A stretch of 64,000 nucleotides of DNA from Rhizobium sp. (GTDB lineage Bacteria > Pseudomonadota > Gammaproteobacteria > Burkholderiales > Thiobacillaceae). Both the position numbers and the translations under genes were made by a program. Below, one piece after another: positions 47,495 through 56,718 of the stretch (positions are counted from its first letter, which is position 1; each line of letters opens with the position of its first letter). Location of the stretch: assembly GCA_019459285.1 (NCBI GenBank), contig JAIBEL010000072.1, positions 30,357 through 94,356 on the forward strand, given 5' to 3'. The notes under the pieces are model-generated. The model worked only from the letters and a program-made list of their open reading frames with translations, was not told the DNA's origin and made no database searches.

Positions 47495-49606
47495 ATGAGC
47501 AAAGCAAAGTCAATACATCGGACCGAAAAAGCCAAACAGGACAATGACCCGGCCCCCGCCAGCGGCTCACGCCGGGCGCCCGGTGGGGAGCTGCATCAGG
47601 TTGCGGGTGGCAGACATCCGGTGCTCACCACCAACCAGGGCCTCACGTTTTCGGATAATCAAAATTCGCTCCGAGCCAATCCGCGCGGCCCGACGCTGCT
47701 GGAGGATTTCATCCTCCGCGAGAAAATCACCCACTTCGATCACGAGCGCATACCCGAGCGCATCGTGCACGCGCGTGCCACGGGCGTGCATGGATTCTTC
47801 GAGCTGACCGCTTCGCTGAAGCAATTCACCACTGCCAGGGTACTCACCGAGATCGGCGTGAAGACCCCCGTGTTTACGCGTATATCGACTGTTGCAGGCG
47901 GCGCGGGCTCGGTCGACACCCCGCGCGACGTACGCGGGTTCGCCGTCAAGTTCTACACCCAGGAAGGCAACTGGGATCTGGTCGGCAACAACGTCCCGGT
48001 TTTCTTCATCCAGGACGCGATCAAATTCCCCGATCTCATCCACGCCGTCAAGATGGAGCCCGACCGCGGCTTTCCGCAATCGGCGACCGCGCACGACACC
48101 TTCTGGGATTTCATTTCGCTCACGCCCGAATCCATGCACATGGTGATGTGGATCATGTCGGATCGCACCCTGCCGCGTTCGCTGCGCATGATCGAAGGCT
48201 TCGGCGTGCACAGCTTCCGCCTGGTCAACGCAGCCGGCGAATCGACCTTCGTCAAGTTCCACTGGCGCCCCAAGCTCGGCCTGCAGTCCACGATCTGGGA
48301 CGAAACCGTCAAGATTTCCGGCGCCGATCAGGATTTCCACCGGCGCGACATGTTCGACGCCATCGCCGCCGGCAATTTCCCCGAGTGGGAATTCGCGGTG
48401 CAGCTGTTCACGCAGGAACAGGCCGACAAATTCCCGTTCGATCACCTGGACGCCACCAAGCTGATTCCCGAAGAACTGGTTCCGCTGAAAGTGATCGGCC
48501 GGATGGTGCTGGACCGCTGGCCGAACAATTTCTTCGCTGAAACCGAACAGGTGGCGTATTGCCCTTCGCATGTGGTGCCGGGAATCGATTTCTCGAACGA
48601 TCCGCTGCTGCAGGGCCGTTTGTTCTCCTATCTCGACACCCAGCTTTCGCGCCTGGGTTCGCCCAATTTCCACCAGATCCCGGTCAACGCGCCCCAATGC
48701 CCGTTCGCCAACCATCAACGCGACGGCCACATGCAGATGACGCAACCGGCAGGCCGGGTTGCCTATGAGCCCAACTCCCTGTCCGACAACTCGCCCCGCG
48801 AAACGCCCAAGGGCTTTCACAGCGCCGCTGTCATGGAAACGGGCGAGAAAGGCCGCATTCGTGCCGAGGCCTTCGCCGATCACTACAGCCAGGCGCGGCA
48901 GTTTTATCTCAGCCAGACCGTGCATGAACAGGCGCATATCGCCTCGGCGCTGGTATTCGAGTTGTCCAAGGTCGAACATCCGCACATACGGGAAGCCATG
49001 GTCGGCCACCTGATTCATATCGAAAAAGACCTCGCCAAGCGCGTTGCCACGGGTCTTGGCTTGGACAAGATGCCCGATGCGGCGGTGGCCGCGACGCCCG
49101 TGAAGAAGATGGCGCCTTCGCCCGCATTGCAGATCATCGGCAAGATGAAGGACACGCTCATGGGCCGCGCGGTCGGCATCCTGATCGCGGACGGCTCGGA
49201 CGGCGCGGCCATCAGGAAGATCAAAAAAGCGGCGACCGATGCGGGCGCCAGCGTGAAGATCGTTGCACCCAAAGTGGGTGGCGCGAAGCTGGCCGATGGC
49301 ACGATGCTGGCGGCTGACGGGCAGCTGGCGGGGACGCCCTCCGTGCTGTTCGACGCCGTCGCCGTCATTCTTTCCGAGAAGGGCGCCCAAGCGCTGTCGA
49401 TGGAAGGCGCCGCGATCGACTTTGTGCGCGATGCGTTCGGTCACCTCAAGGCCATCGCCGTCGATCAGGGCGGACAGGCGCTGCTGAAAACAGCAAATGT
49501 CGGACATGACGCAGGTGTCGTGGATGCCACCGACAGCAAGGCGTTTATCGCCGCGGCCAAGACCCGCCAATGGGACCGGGAAAGGTCCATTCGAACCCTG
49601 GCATAG
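47495..49606 (+). CDS. katE: Large-subunit (clade 2) catalase HPII
   Basis: The 703-residue protein is a long clade 2 catalase. Catalytic His92 (RIVHARATG) and Asn165 ([10 protein letters not shown]) are 73 residues apart, as in E. coli HPII. The heme-ligand Tyr in [13 protein letters not shown] lies near residue 379. A C-terminal flavodoxin/GATase1-like domain (about 555-690, [14 protein letters not shown], then [22 protein letters not shown]) is the extra domain of this clade. It removes hydrogen peroxide in the cytoplasm. A TGTNCG palindrome lies in its control region. Confidence 0.95.
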   Translation: MSKAKSIHRTEKAKQDNDPAPASGSRRAPGGELHQVAGGRHPVLTTNQGLTFSDNQNSLRANPRGPTLLEDFILREKITHFDHERIPERIVHARATGVHGFFELTASLKQFTTARVLTEIGVKTPVFTRISTVAGGAGSVDTPRDVRGFAVKFYTQEGNWDLVGNNVPVFFIQDAIKFPDLIHAVKMEPDRGFPQSATAHDTFWDFISLTPESMHMVMWIMSDRTLPRSLRMIEGFGVHSFRLVNAAGESTFVKFHWRPKLGLQSTIWDETVKISGADQDFHRRDMFDAIAAGNFPEWEFAVQLFTQEQADKFPFDHLDATKLIPEELVPLKVIGRMVLDRWPNNFFAETEQVAYCPSHVVPGIDFSNDPLLQGRLFSYLDTQLSRLGSPNFHQIPVNAPQCPFANHQRDGHMQMTQPAGRVAYEPNSLSDNSPRETPKGFHSAAVMETGEKGRIRAEAFADHYSQARQFYLSQTVHEQAHIASALVFELSKVEHPHIREAMVGHLIHIEKDLAKRVATGLGLDKMPDAAVAATPVKKMAPSPALQIIGKMKDTLMGRAVGILIADGSDGAAIRKIKKAATDAGASVKIVAPKVGGAKLADGTMLAADGQLAGTPSVLFDAVAVILSEKGAQALSMEGAAIDFVRDAFGHLKAIAVDQGGQALLKTANVGHDAGVVDATDSKAFIAAAKTRQWDRERSIRTLA

Positions 49607-49722
49607 CGTGCGCCCCGGACCGGGCCCCTCCTGGGCGAGACCAATTCCGCACCCCACCGATGACAGTCAGCAGCTGTCTGCGGCTTGTCCACGTCTGAGT
49701 GAACAAATTGAACATTAGGAGC

Positions 49723-50097
49723 ATGATTGTGAACGATGAGAATCGAAATTTTGTACGCCCTGGTTACATCATCCAGCCCGTTCTGGGGTTTCGCGATGCC
49801 CCCTTCGACTGGTCCCGCGAGCATGCGGAGGAAGTCGCCCACACGGAAGGCCTGACGCTGACCCCAGCACACTGGGAAGTCGTGCGCACCTTGCAGGAGT
49901 TGTGTACGCGCAATGAGAAACCCACCATGAATGCTCGTGATCTGCATGATGCGCTTGATAAGCGTTTCCATGATGAAGGTGGCATCAAGCATCTATACGA
50001 ACTGTTTCCAAAAGGCCCGCTGGCTCAGGGCTGCCTGCTCGCTGGCCTGCAACCGCCGGCAGGCACGCAGGACCAGGGCATGGGCAGCGCGGTTTAG
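49723..50097 (+). CDS. TusE/DsrC-family protein lacking the penultimate Cys
   Basis: This 124-residue protein matches DsrC/TusE in its core: APFDWSREHAEEVAHTEGLTLT, HWEVVRTLQELC, and the C-terminal LYELFPKGPLAQGC-LLAGLQPPAG. The upstream conserved Cys104 is present, but the second, near-terminal Cys that carries sulfur (11 residues later) is Thr115, and nine extra residues follow. It therefore cannot form the normal DsrC trisulfide; a regulatory or altered role is possible. AGGAGC before ATG 49723 sets the start. It is 116 bases after katE and 170 before a tiny membrane gene. Confidence 0.75.
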   Translation: MIVNDENRNFVRPGYIIQPVLGFRDAPFDWSREHAEEVAHTEGLTLTPAHWEVVRTLQELCTRNEKPTMNARDLHDALDKRFHDEGGIKHLYELFPKGPLAQGCLLAGLQPPAGTQDQGMGSAV

Positions 50098-50267
50098 GGC
50101 GACGCGGATTAGATCCGTCGCCCCGGCTGGAGGGTATTCCAGCAATTGGCCCGCGTGCGTGCCCTGAAGTACGGATTGGCTGGTGGCGAAGGGAACTGTT
50201 CAACTGCGTACGCGGCAAGTCGCCCTGCCTTGGGGCCCATTTATGAATTCAAGTGAAGGAGCATTTC

Positions 50268-50342
50268 ATGAACAACATCGTCTATATCGTCGGTGCAGTC
50301 GTCATCATCATCGCACTCCTGTCGTTCTTCGGACTGCGCTGA
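50268..50342 (+). CDS. 24-residue single-span membrane protein
   Basis: MNNIVYIVGAVVIIIALLSF plus FGLR is one membrane helix with a charged end. It has a good AAGGAGC site eight bases upstream. Proteins of this type recur as tiny hypothetical genes in proteobacteria, often near stress genes. Function unknown. Confidence 0.65.
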   Translation: MNNIVYIVGAVVIIIALLSFFGLR

Positions 50343-50435
50343 AACCTGCGCGGGTTGACGGGGTGCAGAGCCGGAACTCATGCCGGCGCCCCGGGATATC
50401 CGCCCCAACGGGCGCCAATGCGAGGCGGCGGGTAT

Positions 50436-52181
50436 TCAATGCGGGTAGGCCGTGGGCGATGCGCCCGACCGCAGCAGAGGGGTGAGCGCATCGGCAACCA
50501 TCGGGTGGCCGAAGAAGAAACCCTGGCCCTCGTCGCAATGCTGGCCAAGCAAGAAGGCAACCTGCTCGGCTGTTTCCACCCCCTCCGCAATGACGCGTTG
50601 CTTGAGGCTTTTGCCCATGCTGATCACGGCGCTGACGAGGGAGGCGTCGTTTGCGTTGCGGGTCATGTTGTTGACAAAGGATCGGTCGATTTTCAGGGTG
50701 TTGATCGGAAACTGCCGCAGATAACTCAGGCTTGAATAGCCGGTACCGAAGTCATCGACGGCAAGCTGTATGCCCAATGCAGACAGTGCATGCAGTACTG
50801 AATCGGTTGCGCTGGCATCGCGCATGAGCACGCTCTCCGTCAGTTCGAGTTCAAGATAACGCGGTTGCAGGCGCGTTTCCTCAAGAATTCCACGCAGGTT
50901 CACGAGGAAGTCCTTCGCGCGAAACTCGAGTGCAGAGGTGTTGACGGCTATGGTGATCGGCGGCAAGCCTGCATCCTGCCAGGCCTGGGCCTGGCGGCAG
51001 GCCTCACGCAACACCCAGCGGCCGATCCGCAGGATCAGGCCGCTGTCTTCGGCGATGGGTACGAACTGGGCGGGTTCCAGCAGCCCGCGCTGCGGATGTT
51101 GCCAGCGGACGAGCGCCTCGATACCGACGATCGTGCCGCTGTGAAGATTGATTTTAGGCTGGTAGTGCAATACGAACTCCTGCCGTTCCAGTGCAAGACG
51201 CAGACTGGCCTCGATGGATTGTCGCGCAATGGCGCGGGCCGTCATTTCCTGCTCGAAGAATGCGTAGGTGTTGCGACCGTTATCCTTGGCGTGAAACATC
51301 GCAGTGTCGGCATGCTTGATCAGGGTTTCCGCATCCGGGCCGTCTTCTGGGTAGATGCTGATGCCAATGCTCGCGCCGATATGCAGATCGTGTTGCTCGA
51401 TGTGGTGCGGCAGTGCGATTGCCGCAATCATTTTTTGCGCAGACAACGCTGCGTCCTCCGGATGATCAATTTCGGGAAGCAGCGCCACGAACTCATCCCC
51501 GCCCAGGCGGCTGATCGTGTCCGACTGGCGTACGCAAGCCAGCAGGCGCTGGCCCACCGACTGCAGTAACTGGTCGCCCACGCCATGCCCCAGCGAGTCG
51601 TTGATGTGCTTGAAGCGATCCAGGTCCATGAACAGCACGGCGAGCTGCTTGCCGGAGCGCCGCGCCAGCGCAATCGCCTGGTCCAGCCTGTCGTGGAGCA
51701 GGATTCGGTTGGGCAAGCCGGTGAGTACATCGTGATGCACCAGGTGGTCCAGTTCGGTCTTCGCCGTTTGCACCTGTTCGGCCAATTTGCGCGCTTCGAT
51801 GGTCGCGACGACCAGGTTCGCGTTGGCTTGCTGCAGGCGGATCATCTGGTCGGCGGTTGCCGACTGCAGGGTCTCGAGGGTACGAATTTCGTCTTCCCGT
51901 GTGGTGGCGCGCCCTTCGCGTACATGGGCTTCGCCTTCGCGTGCCTGCACCACGTTCTCACGCTGGCCAGCCGCGTCTTCGCGCTGATGCGCGACGTCTT
52001 CGCGTGCTGCGGCCATCTGTTCGCGGCCCCGGAGGGTTCTCGCGTCGGCACACGCTGCGCGATCCTGACGCCGCCTGTCGCTGCCGCGGGCGACCCGTAC
52101 CCGCTCGGCGTGATCGCTGGAGGCGTCCGCTTGATCGCCCGTACCGGAACTGGAAACATCGCCCTTGTCATTGCTGCTCAT
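50436..52181 (-). CDS. Coiled-coil GGDEF-EAL protein
   Basis: The 581-residue protein has no membrane segment. Its N-terminal ~100 residues contain Arg-Glu pairs at exact seven-residue steps (53/54, 60/61, 67/68, 74/75, 81/82, 88/89, 95/96), followed by more coiled coil to about 145. A GGDEF domain (about 147-310, GGDEF at 227-231) and an EAL domain (about 320-570, EAL at 355-357 with NTS, TES, DDFGTGYSS, LKIDRSF and AEGVE) complete it. Both catalytic motifs look intact. It lies 28 bases downstream of the kaiC-like gene, so it is probably its operon partner. Confidence 0.9.
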   Translation of the reverse strand: MSSNDKGDVSSSGTGDQADASSDHAERVRVARGSDRRRQDRAACADARTLRGREQMAAAREDVAHQREDAAGQRENVVQAREGEAHVREGRATTREDEIRTLETLQSATADQMIRLQQANANLVVATIEARKLAEQVQTAKTELDHLVHHDVLTGLPNRILLHDRLDQAIALARRSGKQLAVLFMDLDRFKHINDSLGHGVGDQLLQSVGQRLLACVRQSDTISRLGGDEFVALLPEIDHPEDAALSAQKMIAAIALPHHIEQHDLHIGASIGISIYPEDGPDAETLIKHADTAMFHAKDNGRNTYAFFEQEMTARAIARQSIEASLRLALERQEFVLHYQPKINLHSGTIVGIEALVRWQHPQRGLLEPAQFVPIAEDSGLILRIGRWVLREACRQAQAWQDAGLPPITIAVNTSALEFRAKDFLVNLRGILEETRLQPRYLELELTESVLMRDASATDSVLHALSALGIQLAVDDFGTGYSSLSYLRQFPINTLKIDRSFVNNMTRNANDASLVSAVISMGKSLKQRVIAEGVETAEQVAFLLGQHCDEGQGFFFGHPMVADALTPLLRSGASPTAYPH

Positions 52182-52209
52182 ACAGACCCTCCATTGGGGA
52201 GTGTTCCAG

Positions 52210-53664
52210 CTAGGGATTGACCGTGGGATGACCGGTCATGATGCCGTCGTATTCGGACAAGGACTCGCCAATCACGATGCCATCGTCGCCGATGTCGAAC
52301 AGCCGGATGTCCTTGCTGTGGTCGCTGCCCCGCACCTTGACGATCGAGAAGACGCGCTTGAACTGCCCTGCGATTTCGACATAGCGCTGCACCAGGATGG
52401 CATCGGCGAGGAACGCGCTGCCAAACGGACTGAAACGCAAATCGGTGTAGCGGTCTTCCAGTTCCGAGGTCATCAGGATGGTCACGCCCTTGCTGGTCAG
52501 TTCGGCCACCATCCGGTACAGCGAACCGCGAAAGTCCTCGCTGAACTCGGGTGCCAGGGCCAGTTCGAAACCCGACAGCGAATCGATGACGACGCGCTTG
52601 GCCTGCATGCGATCGATCATCCGGATCATGTCGTGCAGGGTTTCATCGATCGACAAATCCAGCGAGCGCGTGTCGATCACACCCACCTGCCCGGCACTCA
52701 CCAGCGCGTGCAGCTTGTTGTTCATCAGTTGGCTCGGGCTTTTTTCGAACGCCGCGATCACGCCAGGTTCGCCGCAGCGCGCCCCTTCGGCGAGAAACGC
52801 CGTCGCCAGGATGGTTTTCCCGGACCCCGAGGGGCCGACTGCGAGCAGCGAATAACCGGCCGGCAGACCGCCTCCCAGCATTTCGTCCAGGCCCGCAACC
52901 CCCATCGAAATCCGCTCCGTGCCGCCAGCGGTGGCGGGTCCGGCTGTTTCAACCGGCTGGACGATCGCCCGCGGAAACACCTGGAGGCCTGCATCGCCAA
53001 TGCGAAAAGTATGCAAACCGGGCGCCTGGGCCTGGCCACGCATCTTGACTACCTGCATCTTGCGCACCATGGAATTGCGATGCAGGTTCTGCGACAGCCA
53101 CAGGATGCCGTCCGCCACGGTAAAGACCGGACTCGATTCGGATTCGGGCGCCAGGTATTCGCCGATCAGAAAGGTGGTGGCCTGCCAGCTGGTCATCTGC
53201 ATGCCGAGCTGCTGCACAAAGCGCTGCAGGTCGGACACATTCCGGTCCTCGGGCCGGACCGACTGCACGACGGACCGAAACGAATCGACGAACACCAGGC
53301 TGGGTTCATAGTCTTTCACCTCGGCGGCGATGCGCGCCAGGACACGGTCGAAATCGCCCTCCAGCAGCTCGGTCGCCAGGTTGACGAAGCGAATCGACTG
53401 ATTGATCTTGCCGTGATCGAAAAACGCAAATTGCTGTTGGTACCGAAGCATTTTCAGGGTGGGCTCGCCGAGCACGGTGAAGAACAGCGCCCGGTAATCC
53501 GGCGCGGCCAGCGAGAACATGATCTGGTGGGCGAGCGTGGTTTTTCCACTTCCCGGCGTGCCCGCAATCAGATTGAACGAGAACTCCGGCAGGCCGCCAC
53601 CCAGCAAATGGTCGAGACCGGGAACCCCGGTTGGCAGGCGGCGTATCGTAACCGTGTTACTCAT
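52210..53664 (-). CDS. kaiC: KaiC-like double RecA-domain ATPase
   Basis: The 484-residue protein has two KaiC/RecA domains with Walker A at 35-42 (GTPGSGKT) and 277-284 (GPSGSGKT), and Walker B around 122-129 and 357-364. Aligned by eye, the CII phosphorylation pair Ser431/Thr432 of cyanobacterial KaiC corresponds to Ala417/Phe418, and the CI catalytic Glu pair becomes Leu65-Gly66 (FTVLGEP). The CII pair keeps only the first Glu (Glu307-Lys308). It therefore is unlikely to be an autophosphorylating clock protein, but a RecA-like ATPase switch. The start overlaps the upstream gene stop by eight bases. Confidence 0.88.
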   Translation of the reverse strand: MSNTVTIRRLPTGVPGLDHLLGGGLPEFSFNLIAGTPGSGKTTLAHQIMFSLAAPDYRALFFTVLGEPTLKMLRYQQQFAFFDHGKINQSIRFVNLATELLEGDFDRVLARIAAEVKDYEPSLVFVDSFRSVVQSVRPEDRNVSDLQRFVQQLGMQMTSWQATTFLIGEYLAPESESSPVFTVADGILWLSQNLHRNSMVRKMQVVKMRGQAQAPGLHTFRIGDAGLQVFPRAIVQPVETAGPATAGGTERISMGVAGLDEMLGGGLPAGYSLLAVGPSGSGKTILATAFLAEGARCGEPGVIAAFEKSPSQLMNNKLHALVSAGQVGVIDTRSLDLSIDETLHDMIRMIDRMQAKRVVIDSLSGFELALAPEFSEDFRGSLYRMVAELTSKGVTILMTSELEDRYTDLRFSPFGSAFLADAILVQRYVEIAGQFKRVFSIVKVRGSDHSKDIRLFDIGDDGIVIGESLSEYDGIMTGHPTVNP

Positions 53665-54079
53665 TCTCGGGCTCCTTGTCGGCCGTGGCTGAAGCAAGAT
53701 TGCCCCAGGCCGAACGTAATATGCTGGCGGTCAATTGTTCGCCAATCAACGAAGCCAGGATGTCGGTAAACGTGGTCAGCAGCAGGCTGTTGGCTGCGCA
53801 GGCATGGGCCGGCGTTTGATCGGCCAGCCGCGCTTTCAATTCCGCGAAGCGGTGAGGGGGCTGCGGTGGTGAAGGACACGGCGGAAGCCAGGGAAAAGCA
53901 GGCTGTGCCAGGTGCACGCTTCGCTCGTACAGCGAATTGAAACCGGCCTCGCCGACGATCGAAATGATGTCGTCGGCCAGTTTCTCCCAAAGGTCCATTG
54001 CGACATCCGCGACGTTGTCAGGCTGCCGTGCCATGAGGCTGGCAATGATTTGCTGACGTAACAGGGCGGCGCTTTCCAT
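53657..54079 (-). CDS. Small protein of the kaiC-like operon, unknown function
   Basis: The 140-residue protein begins MESAALLRQQIIASLMARQP and is mostly alpha-helical with no signal peptide, membrane segment or known motif. The end of its frame overlaps the kaiC-like start by eight bases (ATGAGTAA), which couples translation. I do not recognise the family. Its position suggests a KaiC partner or regulator. Confidence 0.6.
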   Translation of the reverse strand: MESAALLRQQIIASLMARQPDNVADVAMDLWEKLADDIISIVGEAGFNSLYERSVHLAQPAFPWLPPCPSPPQPPHRFAELKARLADQTPAHACAANSLLLTTFTDILASLIGEQLTASILRSAWGNLASATADKEPENE

Positions 54080-54654
54080 GAGAATGTGCTCAGCAAGCGG
54101 CTGGGAAGGCCGGAGAAGCCGGAATGCAACCGCGCTCCGGGTTAAACGTTCCAGGGGTATCTGAAAGCCAGGTTTCCATATTCGTCGTCCCCCTTTGAAA
54201 CCTGTGACGCGTCAGAAGATCGGAGGATGCACCGGCTTTTGCCATAAGGCTGTTCAGATTCTGAGTGTGGCCCGTGGTTTCCAGGGGACCGCAGCCTCGG
54301 CATGCCATCGCCCATGCAGTCTACCTGATTTGGCAAATACGATCGCAAACTGAAATGCGACGCCTGTTGTTCGCGGGTCCAGCCATGGCAGAGGCCCCTG
54401 TCGGCTGTCGCGGCATTTCCGCCGTTAGCGGGGCGGGTGGCCGGGACACTGGCCGGGTGAGCGGCGTGCGCTGGCTCGGCGGGAATGGGTGTCATCAGAA
54501 TGACAGGGCAGCGTCCTTGAAACATGGGTGTCTGGCACCTGGCACCTGGCAGGGGCGTGCCCCCTGTCTGGCCGCACTGGTGAACGGGCGCATCGGCAGA
54601 CGGCCAGCCGTGTGTGATGTCTTCCCCACTTTTGCGAGCTGCGAGACACGACGA
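54080..54654. other. Gene-free stretch
   Basis: These 575 bases hold no supported gene. Open frames here lack good starts and known domains. A short tandem GGCACCT repeat sits near 54535-54550. Promoters of the small unknown gene at 54079 should lie in the proximal part. Confidence 0.45.
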
Positions 54655-54870
54655 CTACTTGCTGCGGACAAACAGCAGGACCACGCCCACCGCAATCGCG
54701 CCTACACCAGCCCAGATGGGGATGTTGACTGTCTCCTTGTCCTTGATCGACAGTTCGATCGGGCCCAGCTTGGCCTCATGCGTATCCTTGGTGTAAGTAA
54801 ATCCGCCATATAGCAAGCCCAGGCCGCCGGCCACGATCAAGGCGATAGCCAATATTTTGACTGCGTTCAT
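54655..54870 (-). CDS. Small two-span membrane protein
   Basis: The 71-residue protein has two membrane segments (about 5-24 and 49-67) separated by a charged loop (TKDTHEAKLGPIELSIKDKE). AGGGGGA before ATG 54870 is a good ribosome-binding site; the longer frame to 54981 has none. It resembles DUF3185-type small membrane proteins. Function unknown. Confidence 0.7.
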   Translation of the reverse strand: MNAVKILAIALIVAGGLGLLYGGFTYTKDTHEAKLGPIELSIKDKETVNIPIWAGVGAIAVGVVLLFVRSK

Positions 54871-55095
54871 TTTGTGTCCCCCTGGAAATACGGTAATTGA
54901 ATGTGGCGGCAGGAATGGCCATTCAACCAGAAGCCGTGAACTCGCGCGCTCAGACAATCCGACAATCGCAGCATAGGACAATTTCCGTGGCGTTCCATGC
55001 CCCGGATTTGCCTGAATGAGGGGAAAGACGAGGCATAGCCTCGTCGAGGAGCCGGTCGGCGCGATGCTGACGGTCAGCTGTGCGACCGGGGTACG

Positions 55096-55674
55096 CTACT
55101 TGCCGAAGCGCTTCTTTGCCTGGTCCAGGCAGCGATCTTTGGCGTCGCCCGCGTAGGTATCGCACTTTTCCTTGGCCACCTTGTACTCGGCGTCCATCTT
55201 GTCTGTCGAGGCATCCTTGCGAGCATCGCTGGATTTCTCCTTTGCGGTGGCATTTGCTTCCGTGGTCTTCATCTGGGCCTTGGCGTCGACCTTGGCGGAC
55301 GTTTCCGCCGCCTTCGCTTCCTTCACGCACACATCCTTCGCATTGCCGGCCAGATCGTCGCACCGCTCCACCGCCACGGCATAGTCCGCCTCAGCTTTGG
55401 CGATACGTGCCTGGTAGCGGGTTTTTACAGTGGGTTTGTAGCTGGCTTCAAGTTCGGCTTTACCGACACTTTCCTTGCCCTTGGCCTCGGCCACACAGAT
55501 ATCCTTGGGATTGCTGGACAACGACGCGCAAGCCGCCTTGGCCGACTTGTATTCGGCTGCTATCTTGTCCTTGCCGGCTTTGTAGTCGGTCTTCGACAGG
55601 TTTTGCGCGATGGCGCCTGTGCTGAATACGAGACTGACTGCAAGCGCGATCACGTTGAAATTGAGTGTTTTCAT
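55096..55674 (-). CDS. Exported coiled-coil protein with Cys-pair repeats
   Basis: The 192-residue protein has a signal peptide (NVIALAVSLVFSTGAIA) and three related repeats with a Cys pair: CASLSSNPKDICVAEAKG, CDDLAGNAKDVCVKEAKA and CDTYAGDAKDRCLDQAKK. A Lys/Ala-rich coiled coil joins them. Each pair may form a disulfide. Similar betaproteobacterial proteins are sometimes labelled TolA-like, without evidence of that function. The start 55674 is set by the signal peptide. Confidence 0.75.
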   Translation of the reverse strand: MKTLNFNVIALAVSLVFSTGAIAQNLSKTDYKAGKDKIAAEYKSAKAACASLSSNPKDICVAEAKGKESVGKAELEASYKPTVKTRYQARIAKAEADYAVAVERCDDLAGNAKDVCVKEAKAAETSAKVDAKAQMKTTEANATAKEKSSDARKDASTDKMDAEYKVAKEKCDTYAGDAKDRCLDQAKKRFGK

Positions 55675-55844
55675 CTGGGTTCCTTGAAATGGATTGTGCG
55701 TGGACGTGCTATACCGGCAAGCCATGCCGGGAAATTACTGCTTTCCCGGCGCGCGGCTTTCAAACATCGCGTACTGCAGGACGCGTGCATGCATCCGTAC
55801 TGGCTCCGATTGGATCAATCCTAGGGCGAAGCGATTTCGATGTC

Positions 55845-55860
55845 TGTCTGCCAGCGAACA
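55845..55860. promoter_or_regulatory. Weak TGTNCG-type site upstream of the Crp/Fnr gene
   Basis: TGTCTGCCAGCGAACA has the outer TGT/ACA and matches 10 of 12 fixed positions. It lies 93 bases upstream of the Crp/Fnr start, so it could mediate autoregulation. Confidence 0.35.
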
Positions 55861-55952
55861 TAACCAAAATCAGGTCTCTATACTAAAAAACCGGAAGCCT
55901 TGCGATCTGGATATCGTGGGGCTGGATCGTTGAAATGATAAGGAGACCGCTT

Positions 55953-56687
55953 ATGCCCGAACCGCATGACCCCCGCCAGAACCATTTGCTCGCCGCCCTG
56001 TCGGCGGACGAATACGCGCGTCTGCTTCCTCATCTGGAACTGGTTCCGATGCCGCTCGGCCATGTGCTTTACGAATCCGGCGCACAGATGCGCCATGTCC
56101 ATTTCCCCATCACCTCGATCGTCTCCTTGCTTTATGTGATGGAGGATGGCGCGTCGGCCGAAATCGCCATAGTCGGCAATGAGGGCATTGTGGGCGTCTC
56201 CCTGTTCATGGGCGGCGAAACCACGCCCAGTCGCGCAGTCGTGCAAAGCGCCGGCCATGCCTACCGGCTCAGGGGGCAACTGCTGAAGGATGAATTCAAG
56301 CGTTTCGGGGGCCGTCGATCCGGTGTATTGCATAATTTGTTGCTGCGCTACACGCAGGTGTTGCTGACGCAGATGGCGCAAACGGCGGTGTGCAACCGCC
56401 ACCATTCGCTGGATCAGCAGTTATGCCGCTGGCTGCTGCTGAGCTTTGACCGTTCGTCTTCCAACGAACTGGTCGTGACCCAGGAGCTGATCGCAAACAT
56501 GCTCGGGGTGCGCCGCGAGAGTGTGACGGAGGCTGCAGGCAACGTGCAGCGTGCCGGCTTGATCGAATACAACCGTGGCCACATCACCATGATCGACCGG
56601 CTGGGCCTGGAGGCACGCGCCTGCGAGTGCTATGCGGTGGTCAGAAAGGAGTTCGATCGCCTGTTTCCGGAGACGATCGCCCACTAA
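55953..56687 (+). CDS. Crp/Fnr-family transcriptional regulator
   Basis: The 244-residue protein has a cyclic-nucleotide-like sensory domain (about 15-140, HVHFPITSIVSLLYVMEDG, AEIAIVGNEGIVGVSLFMGG) without the Cys cluster of Fnr. A long dimer helix follows, then a winged helix (about 170-225) with recognition helix GVRRESVTEAA, where the Arg-Glu pair of Crp is kept. AAGGAG at 55939-55944 fixes the start. The ligand is unknown. It may read the palindrome found throughout the stress island, because Crp-type sites share the TGT-N10-ACA geometry. Confidence 0.88.
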   Translation: MPEPHDPRQNHLLAALSADEYARLLPHLELVPMPLGHVLYESGAQMRHVHFPITSIVSLLYVMEDGASAEIAIVGNEGIVGVSLFMGGETTPSRAVVQSAGHAYRLRGQLLKDEFKRFGGRRSGVLHNLLLRYTQVLLTQMAQTAVCNRHHSLDQQLCRWLLLSFDRSSSNELVVTQELIANMLGVRRESVTEAAGNVQRAGLIEYNRGHITMIDRLGLEARACECYAVVRKEFDRLFPETIAH

Positions 56688-56718
56688 ACCGTTCCGGCAT
56701 CGGTTTTGTCGTGCCGGT

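Noticed and set aside
47567..49657. Long minus-strand frame opposite katE
   Set aside because: The plus strand encodes a full catalase with all active-site residues; the antisense frame has no domain.
54142..54525. Possible gene on the minus strand in the 54.1-54.6 kb gap
   Set aside because: Low-complexity composition, no ribosome-binding site and no domain.
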